Positions 33,346 through 42,866 are shown, counted from the first letter of the stretch. The stretch: DNA of 64,000 bases from Halalkalibacter oceani (GCF_040544555.1 NZ_JBEPKD010000001.1:124001-188000); one strand, 5' to 3'. The notes: generated from the sequence alone by a model not told the origin. Numbers and translations are program-made.

Positions 33346-33828
33346 ATGCTTGATAAACTTATGAATGATCTTGAAGGATTGTCTGCTGAACAAGTAAAAG
33401 AAATTGAGAGAGTCGTCCAGCTCTACAAGCTTCCTTTTGAAGCAAAAGACGATAAAAGAGCCAGACTTCATTATTTTGCGAGATTTTTAGGAATTGATTG
33501 GGGAGATGACGGGGAGTTAGTCATGGAACTGGGGCAGTTTAATGAAAATACATATGGTGTAGCTCAAGGCGGAGCGCTTTATACGTTAGCGGATATAAGT
33601 ATCGGAATGAACATCGTGAATGAATTGAAGAAAGACCAAGAAGTATACACACTTGAAATGAAAATGAATTTTATCAAAAAAGGTGTAGGCAGTAAAGTAT
33701 ATGCGAAAACGAAATTTTTACACCGAGGACAAACAACGGTTGTCGCAGAATGTCAAATCACTGATGATAATGAAAGCCTTGTCGCCCATAGTCTTGGAAC
33801 ATTCTATATTGTGAATAAGAAAAAGTAA
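33346..33828 (+). CDS. PaaI-type hotdog thioesterase
   Basis: A 160-residue protein with a hotdog fold (about 60-158). The helix motif NTYGVAQGGALYTLADISIG is the PaaI active-site helix, with the conserved acidic residue in LADISIG. An N-terminal extension of about 50 residues (NDLEGLSAEQVKEIERVVQ) is helical and unusual for the family. It probably hydrolyses an acyl-CoA; the substrate cannot be told. Confidence 0.85.
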   Translation: MLDKLMNDLEGLSAEQVKEIERVVQLYKLPFEAKDDKRARLHYFARFLGIDWGDDGELVMELGQFNENTYGVAQGGALYTLADISIGMNIVNELKKDQEVYTLEMKMNFIKKGVGSKVYAKTKFLHRGQTTVVAECQITDDNESLVAHSLGTFYIVNKKK

Positions 33829-33871
33829 CAAAGAGGAAAGGTCGAAGATTACCGTGTGAAGGAGGGGGAAT

Positions 33872-34333
33872 GTGAAGAAAAACGTTTGGCTTTCCGTTCT
33901 GTTTTTCGCGATCATGGCAGCCAGTGTTTATTGCGTCTTGAAGCTAAATCCTCCAATAGAGATTGGAACCCTTGGGGCAAGCGAGGACAATAAATCAGTA
34001 GTTGTTGGTATTAGCAATCAAGGCTATCGTGACGTGGACATCGTAGAGGTATGGATAAATCATGATCAGAAGCCTTTAAAGACAGGATTACAAGTCAGCA
34101 ATGCCTCACAAGGTTTCATCATAACCGATGATTTTACAGGTGAAGAAGCGGAAAAATACCGTTTTACCGAGATGAAGGAAGCAGCCATAAAAAGAGCAGC
34201 TTCCCCTTATTCTGAAAAAGATGAAATCTATGGCGTTAGTGTGATTCATAACGAAGAAGTAAAGACGGTTCATATTAGATACCGCTATTTTGGAATGATC
34301 TTTACGGATACTGTAGATTTTGCAGCATTCTAA
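33872..34333 (+). CDS. Hypothetical exported or membrane-anchored protein
   Basis: The 153-residue protein starts at GTG 33872 after GGAGGGGG. One N-terminal hydrophobic segment (about 5-25, WLSVLFFAIMAASVYCVL) precedes a beta-rich domain (VVVGISNQGYRDVDIVEVWIN ... VKTVHIRYRYFGMIF). There is a cysteine inside the hydrophobic segment but no proper lipobox. I do not recognise the family. It follows the thioesterase by 43 nt. Confidence 0.6.
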   Translation: MKKNVWLSVLFFAIMAASVYCVLKLNPPIEIGTLGASEDNKSVVVGISNQGYRDVDIVEVWINHDQKPLKTGLQVSNASQGFIITDDFTGEEAEKYRFTEMKEAAIKRAASPYSEKDEIYGVSVIHNEEVKTVHIRYRYFGMIFTDTVDFAAF

Positions 34334-34430
34334 TGAGTTTACTTCCCGGATGGAAAATTGAATGTATAATAAAGAATGTAGCTTCTTAGAAAAACGATAA
34401 CGATTAATTGAATGATGAATAAGGAGAGTG

Positions 34431-34943
34431 ATGAACATGTATGGAACGGTCGAAGAATTTCTGAACGATTGGAAAGAGGAAGCTGATCTCACACGACAGG
34501 TGCTTGACAAGCTGACAGACGCCTCATTAAGCCAGGCAGTGTCAGAGGCACAGCCGCGTACGCTCGGTGAAATCGCCTGGCATATTGTCCAGAGCGTTAG
34601 CGTATTTCTTAATCATCTTGGTCTGGAACAGGAAATTCCGGCAGTTGAAGAAAGCTCTGCAGCGGCTATCGTCAAAGCTTATAGCAGTACGAGCGAATCA
34701 GCGATTGCCGAATTTACTAGAAAATGGGCGGGGCAGGACAATAAGCTCGTTGAGGAAGTGAAGCTGTTTGGTTTCATTGATACTACGTATGCTGGTGTGC
34801 TTGACAAACTTGTCCGTCACCAGATTCATCATCGCGGTCAGCTCACCATTCTGATGAGGCAGGCGGGACTGGTAGCGCCAGGTGTGTATGGGCCGAATGA
34901 AGAAGAAACAGCCGCAATGAAAGCGGCAAGAGAGCAGTCTTAG
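34431..34943 (+). CDS. DinB family protein
   Basis: A 170-residue four-helix-bundle protein of the DinB/YfiT type. The metal-binding histidines appear in IAWHIVQSV (helix 2) and in VRHQIHHRGQLTILMRQAG (helix 4). Members are metal-dependent transferases or of unknown role. Three possible starts (GTG 34428, ATG 34431, ATG 34437) follow AAGGAG; ATG 34437 has the better spacing. Confidence 0.85.
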   Translation: MNMYGTVEEFLNDWKEEADLTRQVLDKLTDASLSQAVSEAQPRTLGEIAWHIVQSVSVFLNHLGLEQEIPAVEESSAAAIVKAYSSTSESAIAEFTRKWAGQDNKLVEEVKLFGFIDTTYAGVLDKLVRHQIHHRGQLTILMRQAGLVAPGVYGPNEEETAAMKAAREQS

Positions 34944-35030
34944 AGGTTAAGCGCTGTCACTTGATAACTACATGCCGATTAATTTGATTGGAAAACAGGT
35001 GAGTTGTCAGGGAGGAAAGCGGATGAAAAA

Positions 35031-35062
35031 GGAGCGGTCTCAAGCTATGTTGAGAGCGCTCC
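35031..35062 (-). terminator. Terminator of the zosA-like gene
   Basis: GGAGCG-TCTCAA and TTGAGA-CGCTCC form the stem; read on the minus strand it is followed by TTTTTT. It lies 10 nt past the stop. Confidence 0.8.
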
Positions 35063-35072
35063 TGCTGTTTTA

Positions 35073-36980
35073 CTATCCTCTTAACAGCCGTAATCCGTTT
35101 ACTATCACAAGAATCGTGCTGCCTTCATGGCCGATTACACCGAGGGGCAAATCTACTATTTGCATGAAATTCGAGGCGATTAACAGCGCGACAACACTCA
35201 ATGAAAAGACAATGTTTTGTTTAATGATCCGGTTCATTTTCTTCGAGCGCTTCACCGCTTCGGCTAAGCGCGGCAAATCATTTTTCATTAAAACGACATC
35301 GGCGGTTTCAAGGGCGACATCGGTGCCGTCTCCCATCGCGACACCGACATTGGCTGTCGCCAGAGCGGGGGCGTCATTAATCCCGTCTCCGACCATCGCC
35401 ACCGTACCGAATTGCCGTTGCAGCTCTTTAATATGGCTTACTTTCTTTTCCGGCAGACAGGCCGCTTCATAATGAGTCAATCCGCTTTCAGCGGCGATCG
35501 CTTTTGCGGTCTGTTCGCTGTCTCCCGTCAACATCACCGGCGTAATCCCTTCTTTTCGCAGTGCCTCAATGGCCGCGACGGCTTCAGGACGAATGGAATC
35601 CTTTAAAGCGATCACGCCGGCAATTCCCTTGTCATCCTTAATAAAGACGACGGTCTTCCCCTCGGCCGCGAGGCGCTCTGCCACATTATTATGAAATGCA
35701 GCTGCTTCCTGTTCGCCGACAAAGGCGGCGCTTCCGGCTTTCCACTGCCCGTCAGCGAACAGTCCCTGAACCCCGTAGCCCGAAATGTCTTCCATCTGTT
35801 CCGGCTTCGTAATGCCATCCGTTAACTGTGGCTCGCTGTAGGCGACAATCGCTTGCGCCAGTGGATGGTTTGAATATGTTTCAAGAGAGGCGACGTGAAA
35901 GAAAAAGGAATGCTGCTTCAGTCCATCACGGATAACGACATCGGTTACTTCCGGACTGCCGTTCGTCAGCGTTCCGGTTTTATCGAAGGCAATTGCTTTA
36001 AGGTGGCCGAGGTTCTCGATATGAACCCCGCCTTTAAACAAAATTCCCCGTTTGGCGCTGCTTGAAATGGCTGACAATGTCGCCGGCATAATGGAAGCGA
36101 CGAGGGCGCACGGCGAGGCGACAACCAACAAAATCATCGCCCGGTAAAAGGTTTCCGTCCAGCTCCAGCCAAGCACGTAATGCGGCAAAACCATCATGAC
36201 CGCGACGACAAGCAAGACAACTTTGACGTAAGTGCCTTCCATCCGCTCAATAAAAAGCTGGGAGGGCGATTTCTCGCTCTGTGCGGTTTGCACCATATGA
36301 ATAATGCGCTGAAACAGCGTTTCGCTCAGGGGCTTCGTCACTTTGACGAGAATCGTTCCTCTTACATTGACCGTTCCTGCGAATACTTCATCACCTTTCG
36401 CTTTTACTACCGGAATCGCTTCTCCAGTGATCGCAGCTTCATCAAAGGTTGTCTCCCCGTCAATCAGTTCACCGTCAGCCGGCACTCGTTCACCGGCTCT
36501 AATAATAATGACATCATTGACCCGCAACGACTCGATGGGAATACTCGTTTCCACTCCGTCCTCGAAGCGGACCGCTTTCTCCGGCTGTAAGCTCATTAAA
36601 GCCGATATTTCTTTCTTGCTTTTGTTCATCGTGTACGTTTCTAACGCTCCGCTTAAGGAAAAAATTAAAATTAAAATCGCGCCCTCTACCCAATAGCCGA
36701 TCAATGCTGAGCCGACCGCGGCCAGCACCATTAACATTTCAACATTTAATTTTCGGTGTTCGAGCGTGTCAATAATGCCTTCCTTTGCTTTCGCGAATCC
36801 GCCAATTCCAAAGGCGAGCACATAAGCAAGCACAGAAAGTCCGGCATAGCCATATTGTGAAAGAAGCCATCCGATTAAAATGAAAAGCCCGGCGAGAAGA
36901 GCAAAAATCAGCTCCCAATGGGTTTGGAATTGACTCCATAATTTGAATGGTCTTGCTGGATGTTGTGTGTCTGCAATCAT
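35073..36980 (-). CDS. zosA: Heavy-metal P1B-type ATPase (ZosA-like)
   Basis: From ATG 36980 (AGGAGGAG upstream) the protein has 635 residues. It has eight membrane helices, the TGEAIPV actuator motif, SPC in the transport helix (VVASPCALV), the phosphorylation site DKTGTLTNGSPEVT, HP in YSNHPLA, GDGINDAPAL and HEGST in helix 8. There is no N-terminal metal-binding domain. Length and motifs match B. subtilis ZosA, a PerR-controlled zinc importer; efflux of Zn/Cd/Co is the alternative. A large dyad lies upstream of the start. Confidence 0.88.
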   Translation of the reverse strand: MIADTQHPARPFKLWSQFQTHWELIFALLAGLFILIGWLLSQYGYAGLSVLAYVLAFGIGGFAKAKEGIIDTLEHRKLNVEMLMVLAAVGSALIGYWVEGAILILIFSLSGALETYTMNKSKKEISALMSLQPEKAVRFEDGVETSIPIESLRVNDVIIIRAGERVPADGELIDGETTFDEAAITGEAIPVVKAKGDEVFAGTVNVRGTILVKVTKPLSETLFQRIIHMVQTAQSEKSPSQLFIERMEGTYVKVVLLVVAVMMVLPHYVLGWSWTETFYRAMILLVVASPCALVASIMPATLSAISSSAKRGILFKGGVHIENLGHLKAIAFDKTGTLTNGSPEVTDVVIRDGLKQHSFFFHVASLETYSNHPLAQAIVAYSEPQLTDGITKPEQMEDISGYGVQGLFADGQWKAGSAAFVGEQEAAAFHNNVAERLAAEGKTVVFIKDDKGIAGVIALKDSIRPEAVAAIEALRKEGITPVMLTGDSEQTAKAIAAESGLTHYEAACLPEKKVSHIKELQRQFGTVAMVGDGINDAPALATANVGVAMGDGTDVALETADVVLMKNDLPRLAEAVKRSKKMNRIIKQNIVFSLSVVALLIASNFMQIVDLPLGVIGHEGSTILVIVNGLRLLRG

Positions 36981-36999
36981 CGTATTCTCTCCTCCTGCA

Positions 37000-37038
37000 A
37001 TTCTCAACTAGGTGAATTAATACCTTTTAATTGAGAAT
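37000..37038 (-). promoter_or_regulatory. Nested dyad in the zosA leader
   Basis: ATTCTCAA (37000-37007) and TTGAGAAT (37031-37038) enclose a second dyad AGGT (37010-37013)/ACCT (37022-37025). A further palindrome TGATA-ATTAA-TATCA lies at about 37120-37134. They could be operator sites or a leader hairpin; neither is a clean PerR box. Confidence 0.4.
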
Positions 37039-37223
37039 AAAAATCATTACTTGTGAGCTTTTTACGTCTGTTTAAAAGCTTATAAAGCATTATAACATAA
37101 ATTTTATTTATTTTAATATGATAATTAATATCATTAGATAATTGGTTGTTAAGCCTGGCGATAATTATTATTAATAAGAGTTAGAATGACGGTAATGAGT
37201 ACATAAGAGGAAAAAATGAAAAA

Positions 37224-37480
37224 ATGGGTAAGAATTTATGGAGACAAGCAGGTACAACTGTAACGGTAAGTACCATCTTGATGGGATGTTCTTCAGAGAT
37301 TTCCGGTAATCAAGTGGACCAGCTACAAAATGAAGATGATTCAGACCATGGCTGGGAACTCGATTTACTTTTGGGCATGTTCAGAAGGAGCAATTGCTGA
37401 TGAGAAAGAATTAGGGGTATTAGAAGTTGAAGAAGAAGGTACACTTGGCTCAACCTCCTTACATATTGCTTTCCAATTTT
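37224..37480 (+). pseudogene. Decayed lipoprotein gene
   Basis: ATG 37224 opens 58 codons with a signal peptide and lipobox (STILMGCSS), ending at TGA 37398. In another frame the sequence continues in a protein-like way (IADEKELGVLEVEEEGTLGS) from about 37387 to 37460. This looks like one lipoprotein gene broken by a frameshift. I do not recognise the family. Confidence 0.4.
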
Positions 37481-37696
37481 AATTTGGCGCTTGACTTAGA
37501 AATTAATTGACTTAATAAACATTAACAAGCTCAAAAAGACTTAATCTGAGGGGCTCACAGGAGTACAAAAACAATTGAATGAGAGAAGAAATTGTGTAAA
37601 TATAGAATAAAGCGAAGTCTGATGAGGGAGGTGGAAAGCCGATCTTCTTTAAGGTCAACGCTATTATTATTGGCGTTTATGGAGCGAAACTGCTTT

Positions 37697-37742
37697 AGTG
37701 CGAACCCCAAGCTCACATAAAATCCCGGGGGAGGTTCGCACC
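37697..37742 (+). repeat. CRISPR leader palindrome 1
   Basis: AGTGCGAACC ... GGTTCGCACC around CATAAAATCCC. It begins the 125-nt leader in front of array 1 and recurs before every other array in the window. Confidence 0.85.
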
Positions 37743-37866
37743 AAAAACAAAGGGTAATATGGAATAGTGTGTGATAAATTGGGTAGAAATATTAAAAAAC
37801 AGCCCAAAAAGAGCGAAAACTTCCCACTCTGCGACTAGACATGCCCCAAAACCGGGAATTTTCGCT

Positions 37867-38029
37867 GTCGCACTCTTTGTGAGTGCGTGGATTGAAATAT
37901 AACATCGCCATCAAATGTAAATAGCATGTAGTCGTCGCACTCTTTGTGAGTGCGTGGATTGAAATACGAGTCGGGGTTAGACTTTATGAAGCAATTCCTT
38001 GCACTCTATATGAGTGCAAGGATTGAAAC
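37867..38029 (+). CRISPR. CRISPR array 1 (3 repeats)
   Basis: Repeats at 37867-37898, 37934-37965 and 37998-38029, each 32 nt, with spacers of 35 and 32 nt. The first two are identical (GTCGCACTC-TTTGT-GAGTGCG then TGGATTGAAAT), the I-C-like consensus. The last repeat differs at several places yet keeps, and extends, the stem: CCTTGCACTC with GAGTGCAAGG. The leader end ATTTTCGCT precedes repeat 1. There are no cas genes next to it. Confidence 0.92.
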
Positions 38030-38297
38030 CTCCTCTTCGCATGTCGTCACTATTGGACAATTGCGTTACCTCTACGTAATTCAAGCTCTCTTTAGGTTAA
38101 ATACCTCTACTAAGCCAATCCTTGTCCTTCTCTGTTTTTCTTCCATAAAACCAGCATCTTCTACCAAGCCCATAGTCTGATTTGCGATCACATGCCGGCT
38201 TCACCAATTCAATCGTTCTCTTCCAGTTAGCAGGGGATTTGAAGGGCCATGCCGAAAATAGTAGAGGAAAAATTAATGGTGAAGGCAGGCGAAAAAG

Positions 38298-39038
38298 ATG
38301 AGTCTTAAAGGGAAAACGGCAATTATTACAGGTGGAGGTACGGGGATTGGCCGGGCGACGGCTCTTCGTTTAGCGGAGAAAGGGGTCAATATCGTCGTTA
38401 ATTATTCACGCTCTGAACAGGAAGCGCAGGCGACGCTGGAGGAAATAAAAGCGCTTGGAGTGAATGGTTTTGTGTTTCGCGCCAACGTGGCGGAGGAAGG
38501 CGAAATTGAAGCAATGGTCGAAGAAACGATAAAGACCTTTGGCCAAATTGATATTCTAGTCAACAATGCCGGGACGACTGATTTTGTCGAGCTTGATGAT
38601 CTGGCCGGGCTTCGCAGCGAGCATTGGGACCGCGCTTTTTCCGTCAATACAAAAGGAGTCTTTATGGTCAGTCGGGCTTGTGCCGACCATCTGAAGAAAA
38701 GCAAAGGAGCGATTGTTAATATTACCTCAATAGCGGGCTTAACAGGGGCCGGCAGCTCGATTGCCTATGCCGCTTCAAAGGCGGCGGCGATTAGCGTGAC
38801 GAAATCTTTAGCCCGTGTACTGGCACCGGATGTCAGAGTTAACGCCATTGCGCCGGGCATCGTGATGACACGCTGGGTTGAAGGAAAAGAGGATCACGTT
38901 GAACGCTTATCAGCCGGTACACCACTAGGCAGAGCTTCAACGCCGGAAGATATTGCGGAAGTTGCACTCGGGCTAGTTGAAAATGCTGGATTCGTAACAG
39001 GGCAGACGATCGTTGTTGATGGGGGATTCACATTATAG
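38298..39038 (+). CDS. SDR family oxidoreductase 1
   Basis: A 246-residue short-chain dehydrogenase with the cofactor motif TGGGTGIGRA, NNAG, catalytic serine (NITSIAGLTG), Y-A-A-S-K and the C-terminal TGQTIVVDGGF. It looks like a FabG-type NAD(P)-dependent dehydrogenase. Its neighbours (IclR regulator, second SDR, zinc alcohol dehydrogenase, FAH hydrolase) suggest a role in sugar-acid breakdown rather than fatty-acid synthesis. It sits just downstream of CRISPR array 1. Confidence 0.9.
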   Translation: MSLKGKTAIITGGGTGIGRATALRLAEKGVNIVVNYSRSEQEAQATLEEIKALGVNGFVFRANVAEEGEIEAMVEETIKTFGQIDILVNNAGTTDFVELDDLAGLRSEHWDRAFSVNTKGVFMVSRACADHLKKSKGAIVNITSIAGLTGAGSSIAYAASKAAAISVTKSLARVLAPDVRVNAIAPGIVMTRWVEGKEDHVERLSAGTPLGRASTPEDIAEVALGLVENAGFVTGQTIVVDGGFTL

Positions 39039-39171
39039 TCGTCTGAAGCTTAAGCGGTTTCATTATTGTCCGAGGAGGATTATCAGGTTCGCCCGCCTGA
39101 TGATGCTTCCTCTTTTTTCTTTTTGTTTCTGCTAACCTATAAAAAATGATATGAATTTTTAGAATATAATA

Positions 39172-39200
39172 TTGAAAGCGGTTACTTTATGTGCTATATT
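39172..39200 (+). promoter_or_regulatory. Promoter with overlapping cre site, iclR operon
   Basis: TTGAAA (39172-39177) and TATATT (39195-39200) are 17 nt apart. TGAAAGCGGTTACT (39173-39186) matches the CcpA cre consensus at 13 of 14 positions and covers the -35 box, predicting catabolite repression. Confidence 0.75.
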
Positions 39201-39269
39201 AATGTTGCCATATAAAACAAGGTTTATTATACAAAACCTTAACGATGGCGTTTTGGAGGTTTTAAGCTA

Positions 39270-40043
39270 ATGACAAGAAAATACTGGGTTCCTGCGATTG
39301 AGCGGGCTGATAAAATAATCGCCCTTCTCGCACAGGAGCCTTCAAGCCTCAGATTAATGGATCTCGCTAATCGGCTTGATATTCATAAAAGCTCAATGTA
39401 CTCTCTGTTGTCGACGTTAGAATCTTTAGGCTGGGTCACAAAGGAAAAAGGGGATACATACGCTCTCGGACCGACTTTGGGAGTGATCAGCGCTTCGTAC
39501 TTTCGTCAATTCAACCTGATGCAATCATTTCATCAGGAAGCGAGAATGACTGTTCGTCATGTCGGAGAAGCCGTGCAATTAGCAATGCTTGATCGCCGGG
39601 ATGTCGTATATCTCGCCAAAGAAGAAAGCGCTTCACCGATGCGGCTCGTCTCTGATCCGGGTATGCGCTTTGCTGCTTATGCAACAGCGCTTGGCAAAAT
39701 TCAGCTGTCTCATTTACCGGCAGAAGAGCTGGACGATCTCTTTCCTGAAGAGGAGCTGGAGCCGAAAACAAAGTATACGGTGGCAACGCGAACAGAGCTG
39801 TATGAACAGCTTGGGCGTATCAGGCAGCAGCAAATAGCGGTCGATCGCGATGAAGCGGTGGAAGGATTTTGTTGCGTGGCTGCCCCAATTTACAACCATA
39901 CCAACAAAATGATCGCCGCGGTAAGTATATCGATGAGTTCCACAGTCTGGAAAGAAAAAGAAGAGCTGGCGAGGGAAGAGATCATCCGCCTGGGACAGCG
40001 CATCTCCCAACATGCCGGCTATCAAAAGGAAGAGAGAGGATGA
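39270..40043 (+). CDS. IclR family transcriptional regulator
   Basis: The 257-residue regulator has an N-terminal winged helix (about 8-70: LRLMDLANRLDIHKSSMYSLLSTLESLGWV) and a C-terminal IclR effector domain (YATALGKIQLSHLPAEEL ... DRDEAVEGFCCVAAPIYN). It probably controls the genes around it. GGAGG precedes the ATG. The gene overlaps the ribosome binding region of SDR 2 and is likely co-transcribed with it. Confidence 0.93.
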   Translation: MTRKYWVPAIERADKIIALLAQEPSSLRLMDLANRLDIHKSSMYSLLSTLESLGWVTKEKGDTYALGPTLGVISASYFRQFNLMQSFHQEARMTVRHVGEAVQLAMLDRRDVVYLAKEESASPMRLVSDPGMRFAAYATALGKIQLSHLPAEELDDLFPEEELEPKTKYTVATRTELYEQLGRIRQQQIAVDRDEAVEGFCCVAAPIYNHTNKMIAAVSISMSSTVWKEKEELAREEIIRLGQRISQHAGYQKEERG

Positions 40044-40047
40044 GACG

Positions 40048-40821
40048 ATGAGACTCGAAAAAAAAGTTGTTTTGATTACCGGCTCAGGCTCAGGGATTGG
40101 AAGAAGCACAGCCAAGTTATTCGCGGCTGAAGGAGCCAAATTGATTATTAACGATTTATCGAAAGAGGATGGCGAAGCAACGGTTCAGGCGATTCGCGAA
40201 GAGGGCGGAGAGGCGATTTTCATTCAAGCCGATGTCACGAAAGCCGATGAAGTAGAGGCGATGATCAATGAAGCGACTGACAAGCTCGGCGCGATTGACG
40301 TTCTGTTTAATAATGCCGGCATCTCCGGAGTCGGCCCGCTGCACGAGCTTAGTGAGGAGCTGTGGGACAGGGTCGTCAGCGTCAATATGAAAGGCGTGTT
40401 TTTACCGTCCAAATATGTCCTGCCGCAAATGATCGAGCGCAAGCAAGGAAATATCATTAATATGTCCTCGACAATCGCGGAAATCGGCTTGATGAACCGC
40501 GCTGTCTATGCGGCGACAAAAGGAGCGGTGCTCGCGCTGACAAAATCGATGCAGGTTGATTATGCTCCTTACAATATCCGCGTAAATGCACTTCTTCCGG
40601 GGACGATATTAACGCCATTCGTGGAGAACTATTTAAAGAATTCCTATGATGATCCGGAAGAAGGGCTTGCCACGATCCGGAAACGTCAGCTTAGCGGCGA
40701 TCTCGGCCGTCCGGAAGATGTGGCTCGCGCCGCCTTATTCCTTGCTTCAGATGAATCGAAATTTATGATGGGCTCGCCTCTCTACATTGATGGTGGAGTT
40801 ACCTTCGGGAAGATGGCGTAA
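40048..40821 (+). CDS. SDR family oxidoreductase 2
   Basis: The 257-residue SDR starts at ATG 40048 after AGAGAGAGGATGAG. It has TGSGSGIGRS, NNAGIS, the serine in INMSSTIAEIG, Y-A-A-T-K and LYIDGGVTFG. In L-fuconate or related non-phosphorylative pathways an SDR oxidises the 2-keto-3-deoxy sugar acid before the FAH-type hydrolase cleaves it; the FAH gene lies two genes downstream, so that role is plausible but inferred. Confidence 0.9.
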   Translation: MRLEKKVVLITGSGSGIGRSTAKLFAAEGAKLIINDLSKEDGEATVQAIREEGGEAIFIQADVTKADEVEAMINEATDKLGAIDVLFNNAGISGVGPLHELSEELWDRVVSVNMKGVFLPSKYVLPQMIERKQGNIINMSSTIAEIGLMNRAVYAATKGAVLALTKSMQVDYAPYNIRVNALLPGTILTPFVENYLKNSYDDPEEGLATIRKRQLSGDLGRPEDVARAALFLASDESKFMMGSPLYIDGGVTFGKMA

Positions 40822-40851
40822 GCCCTGTAAAAAATCAGGAAAAGAGGGTCA

Positions 40852-41883
40852 ATGATGAAAGCAGTTGTCAAAACAGAACGCACGCATGGTGGTGTACAGG
40901 TTCTTGATGTTCCTACTCCAACAATAGGAGAAAATGAAGTACTCGTCAAAATTAAAAATGCCTCGATTTGTGGCTCGGATGTCCACGCGTATCATTTTGC
41001 GCCTACTCACCATTTCATCCAGCCTCCCGTTATCATGGGACACGAGTGCTCGGGTGAGGTTGCCGAGGTTGGAGCGCAAGTAAAGGACTTTAAACCGGGA
41101 GACCGTGTCGTGATTGAAGCGATTAATTATTGCGGAAAATGTGAAAGCTGCCTTCGTGGCAACCGTCATATTTGCAATGAATTTCAAATTCGCGGAATGC
41201 ATCGTGACGGAATTTTTGCCGAGTATGTCGCAGTTCCGCCAGCAGATTTACATAAAATCCCCGACTCATTATCGTTTGAAAAAGCATGTCTCGTCGAACC
41301 GACTTCCGTGCTGACGCATGCTGTTTTGGACCGAAGCAATATTAGAGCCGGCGACCTTGTCCTCGTCACTGGACCTGGCCCGATCGGAATTTTGGCGGCG
41401 CAAATGGTTAAAGCGGTTGGCGCAGAACCGGTCGTTGTTGGAATTGATTCCGACGAAGAAATCCGTCTTCCGATTGCGAGAGAGCTCGGCTGCCAAACAA
41501 TCAATGTCAGCCAGCAATCGATCACTGACGCCTTGCAGGAGCTGTATGGACGTCAAACCGTGCACGCGGTGCTTGAGTGTTCAGGGGCATCACCGATTTT
41601 CCAGACGACTCTCGATGTCGTTGCAAAGGGAGGAAGCATTACGTTAATCGGCTTATTTGCCAAGCCGGTCGAAGCGAATCTTTCCATTGCCGTGCGTAAG
41701 GAAATTACGATTTATACGAGCTTCGCGTCAACTTGGTTTGATTTTGAACGGGCGATCAAAATGCTCGATCAAGGCTTAATCCAAACCGATAAACTCGTCG
41801 CTTATTATGATCCTGAGGATGCGGTTCAGGCGTTTGAAGATGCTATCGCCAAAAAAGTACCGAAGCCCGTTTTCCGCTTTTAA
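40852..41883 (+). CDS. Zinc-dependent alcohol dehydrogenase (MDR family)
   Basis: A 343-residue medium-chain dehydrogenase. Catalytic zinc ligands are in ICGSDVHAYHF and GHECSGEVAEVG; the structural zinc site is CGKCESCLRGNRHIC; the cofactor motif is VTGPGPIGILAAQ. It resembles threonine/sorbitol-type dehydrogenases and so probably oxidises a sugar, sugar acid or polyol. It lies between SDR 2 and the FAH gene, spaced by 30 and 33 nt, consistent with one operon. Confidence 0.92.
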   Translation: MMKAVVKTERTHGGVQVLDVPTPTIGENEVLVKIKNASICGSDVHAYHFAPTHHFIQPPVIMGHECSGEVAEVGAQVKDFKPGDRVVIEAINYCGKCESCLRGNRHICNEFQIRGMHRDGIFAEYVAVPPADLHKIPDSLSFEKACLVEPTSVLTHAVLDRSNIRAGDLVLVTGPGPIGILAAQMVKAVGAEPVVVGIDSDEEIRLPIARELGCQTINVSQQSITDALQELYGRQTVHAVLECSGASPIFQTTLDVVAKGGSITLIGLFAKPVEANLSIAVRKEITIYTSFASTWFDFERAIKMLDQGLIQTDKLVAYYDPEDAVQAFEDAIAKKVPKPVFRF

Positions 41884-41916
41884 TCAATGACTATATGAAT
41901 CTAGGAGGAAGAGACA

Positions 41917-42858
41917 ATGAAATTAGCAACGTTTACGACAAATGGAATTACGAGACTTGGAGCATTAGTAAATGAGCAGATGATCGATTTAAATTATGGC
42001 TATACTCTTTTGCTGTCTGATCAAGGTGTGACAAGTCCATACGCGCTTGCCGATGCGATCGTCCCATCTGACATGAACCGTTTTCTTGAAAAAGGGGACG
42101 AAGCATTAAAAGCGGCTGAAGAAGTCATTGCGCTAGTTGCAGATGGTGATAAGGAAGGGCCAAATGGCGAGAAAATCGTTTACACTGAGAAAGAAGTGAC
42201 GCTTCAGGCGCCAGTTCCGAAAGCCGGAAAGCTCGTCTGTGTCGGACTCAACTATCTCGACCACTGTGAAGAAACGGGAATGGACGTGCCGAAATCACCT
42301 GTCATCTTCTCAAAGTACAGCAATGCGATCATCGGACCGGATGAAGAAATCCTCTTACCAGTAAATTCAAGCGAAATCGATTATGAAGCCGAATTCGCCT
42401 TCGTCATCGGCAAAAAGGCGAAAAAAGTCAGCAAAGAAGAAGCAATGGACTATGTCGCCGGCTACACGATTATCAATGACGTCAGCGCGCGCGATATTCA
42501 GCTTGGAGACGGCCAGTGGGTACGAGGCAAATCGCCGGATACCTTTGCTCCAATGGGGCCGGTCCTCGTCACAAAAGATGAAATCGAGGATCCGCACAAG
42601 CTCGACATCAAGCTGACACTCAATGGGGAAACATTGCAGGATTCCAACACAAAAAATCTCATTTTTGACATCCCGTACATCCTGTCCTATCTATCACAAT
42701 CAATGACCTTCGAACCAGGCGATGTCATCGCCACAGGAACACCTCCTGGCGTCGGTATGTCCCGTACCCCGCAAGTGTGGCTCAAGCCAGGTGATGAAGT
42801 CATCGTCGAAGTAGAAAAAGTCGGCAAGCTCCGCAACACCGTCGCAGCCGATAAATAA
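41917..42858 (+). CDS. Fumarylacetoacetate hydrolase family protein
   Basis: The 313-residue FAH protein has an N-terminal domain of about 75 residues and the catalytic domain with CVGLNYLDHCEE, FSKYSNAIIGP, EIDYEAEFAFVIGK (metal ligands), VSARDIQ and GDVIATGTPPGVG. Such enzymes hydrolyse C-C bonds in diketo acids, for example 2,4-diketo-3-deoxy-L-fuconate. With two SDRs, an MDR and an IclR regulator it completes a plausible sugar-acid catabolic cluster. A strong terminator follows. Confidence 0.93.
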   Translation: MKLATFTTNGITRLGALVNEQMIDLNYGYTLLLSDQGVTSPYALADAIVPSDMNRFLEKGDEALKAAEEVIALVADGDKEGPNGEKIVYTEKEVTLQAPVPKAGKLVCVGLNYLDHCEETGMDVPKSPVIFSKYSNAIIGPDEEILLPVNSSEIDYEAEFAFVIGKKAKKVSKEEAMDYVAGYTIINDVSARDIQLGDGQWVRGKSPDTFAPMGPVLVTKDEIEDPHKLDIKLTLNGETLQDSNTKNLIFDIPYILSYLSQSMTFEPGDVIATGTPPGVGMSRTPQVWLKPGDEVIVEVEKVGKLRNTVAADK

Positions 42859-42866
42859 GACGACTA

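Noticed and set aside
38030..38297. Protein-like minus-strand text after array 1
   Set aside because: A stretch of about 45 codons without start, ribosome binding site or recognisable family; too weak to call even a pseudogene.
39714..40139. Long open frame antisense to iclR and the second SDR
   Set aside because: Both sense genes are clear members of known families; the antisense frame has no recognisable features.
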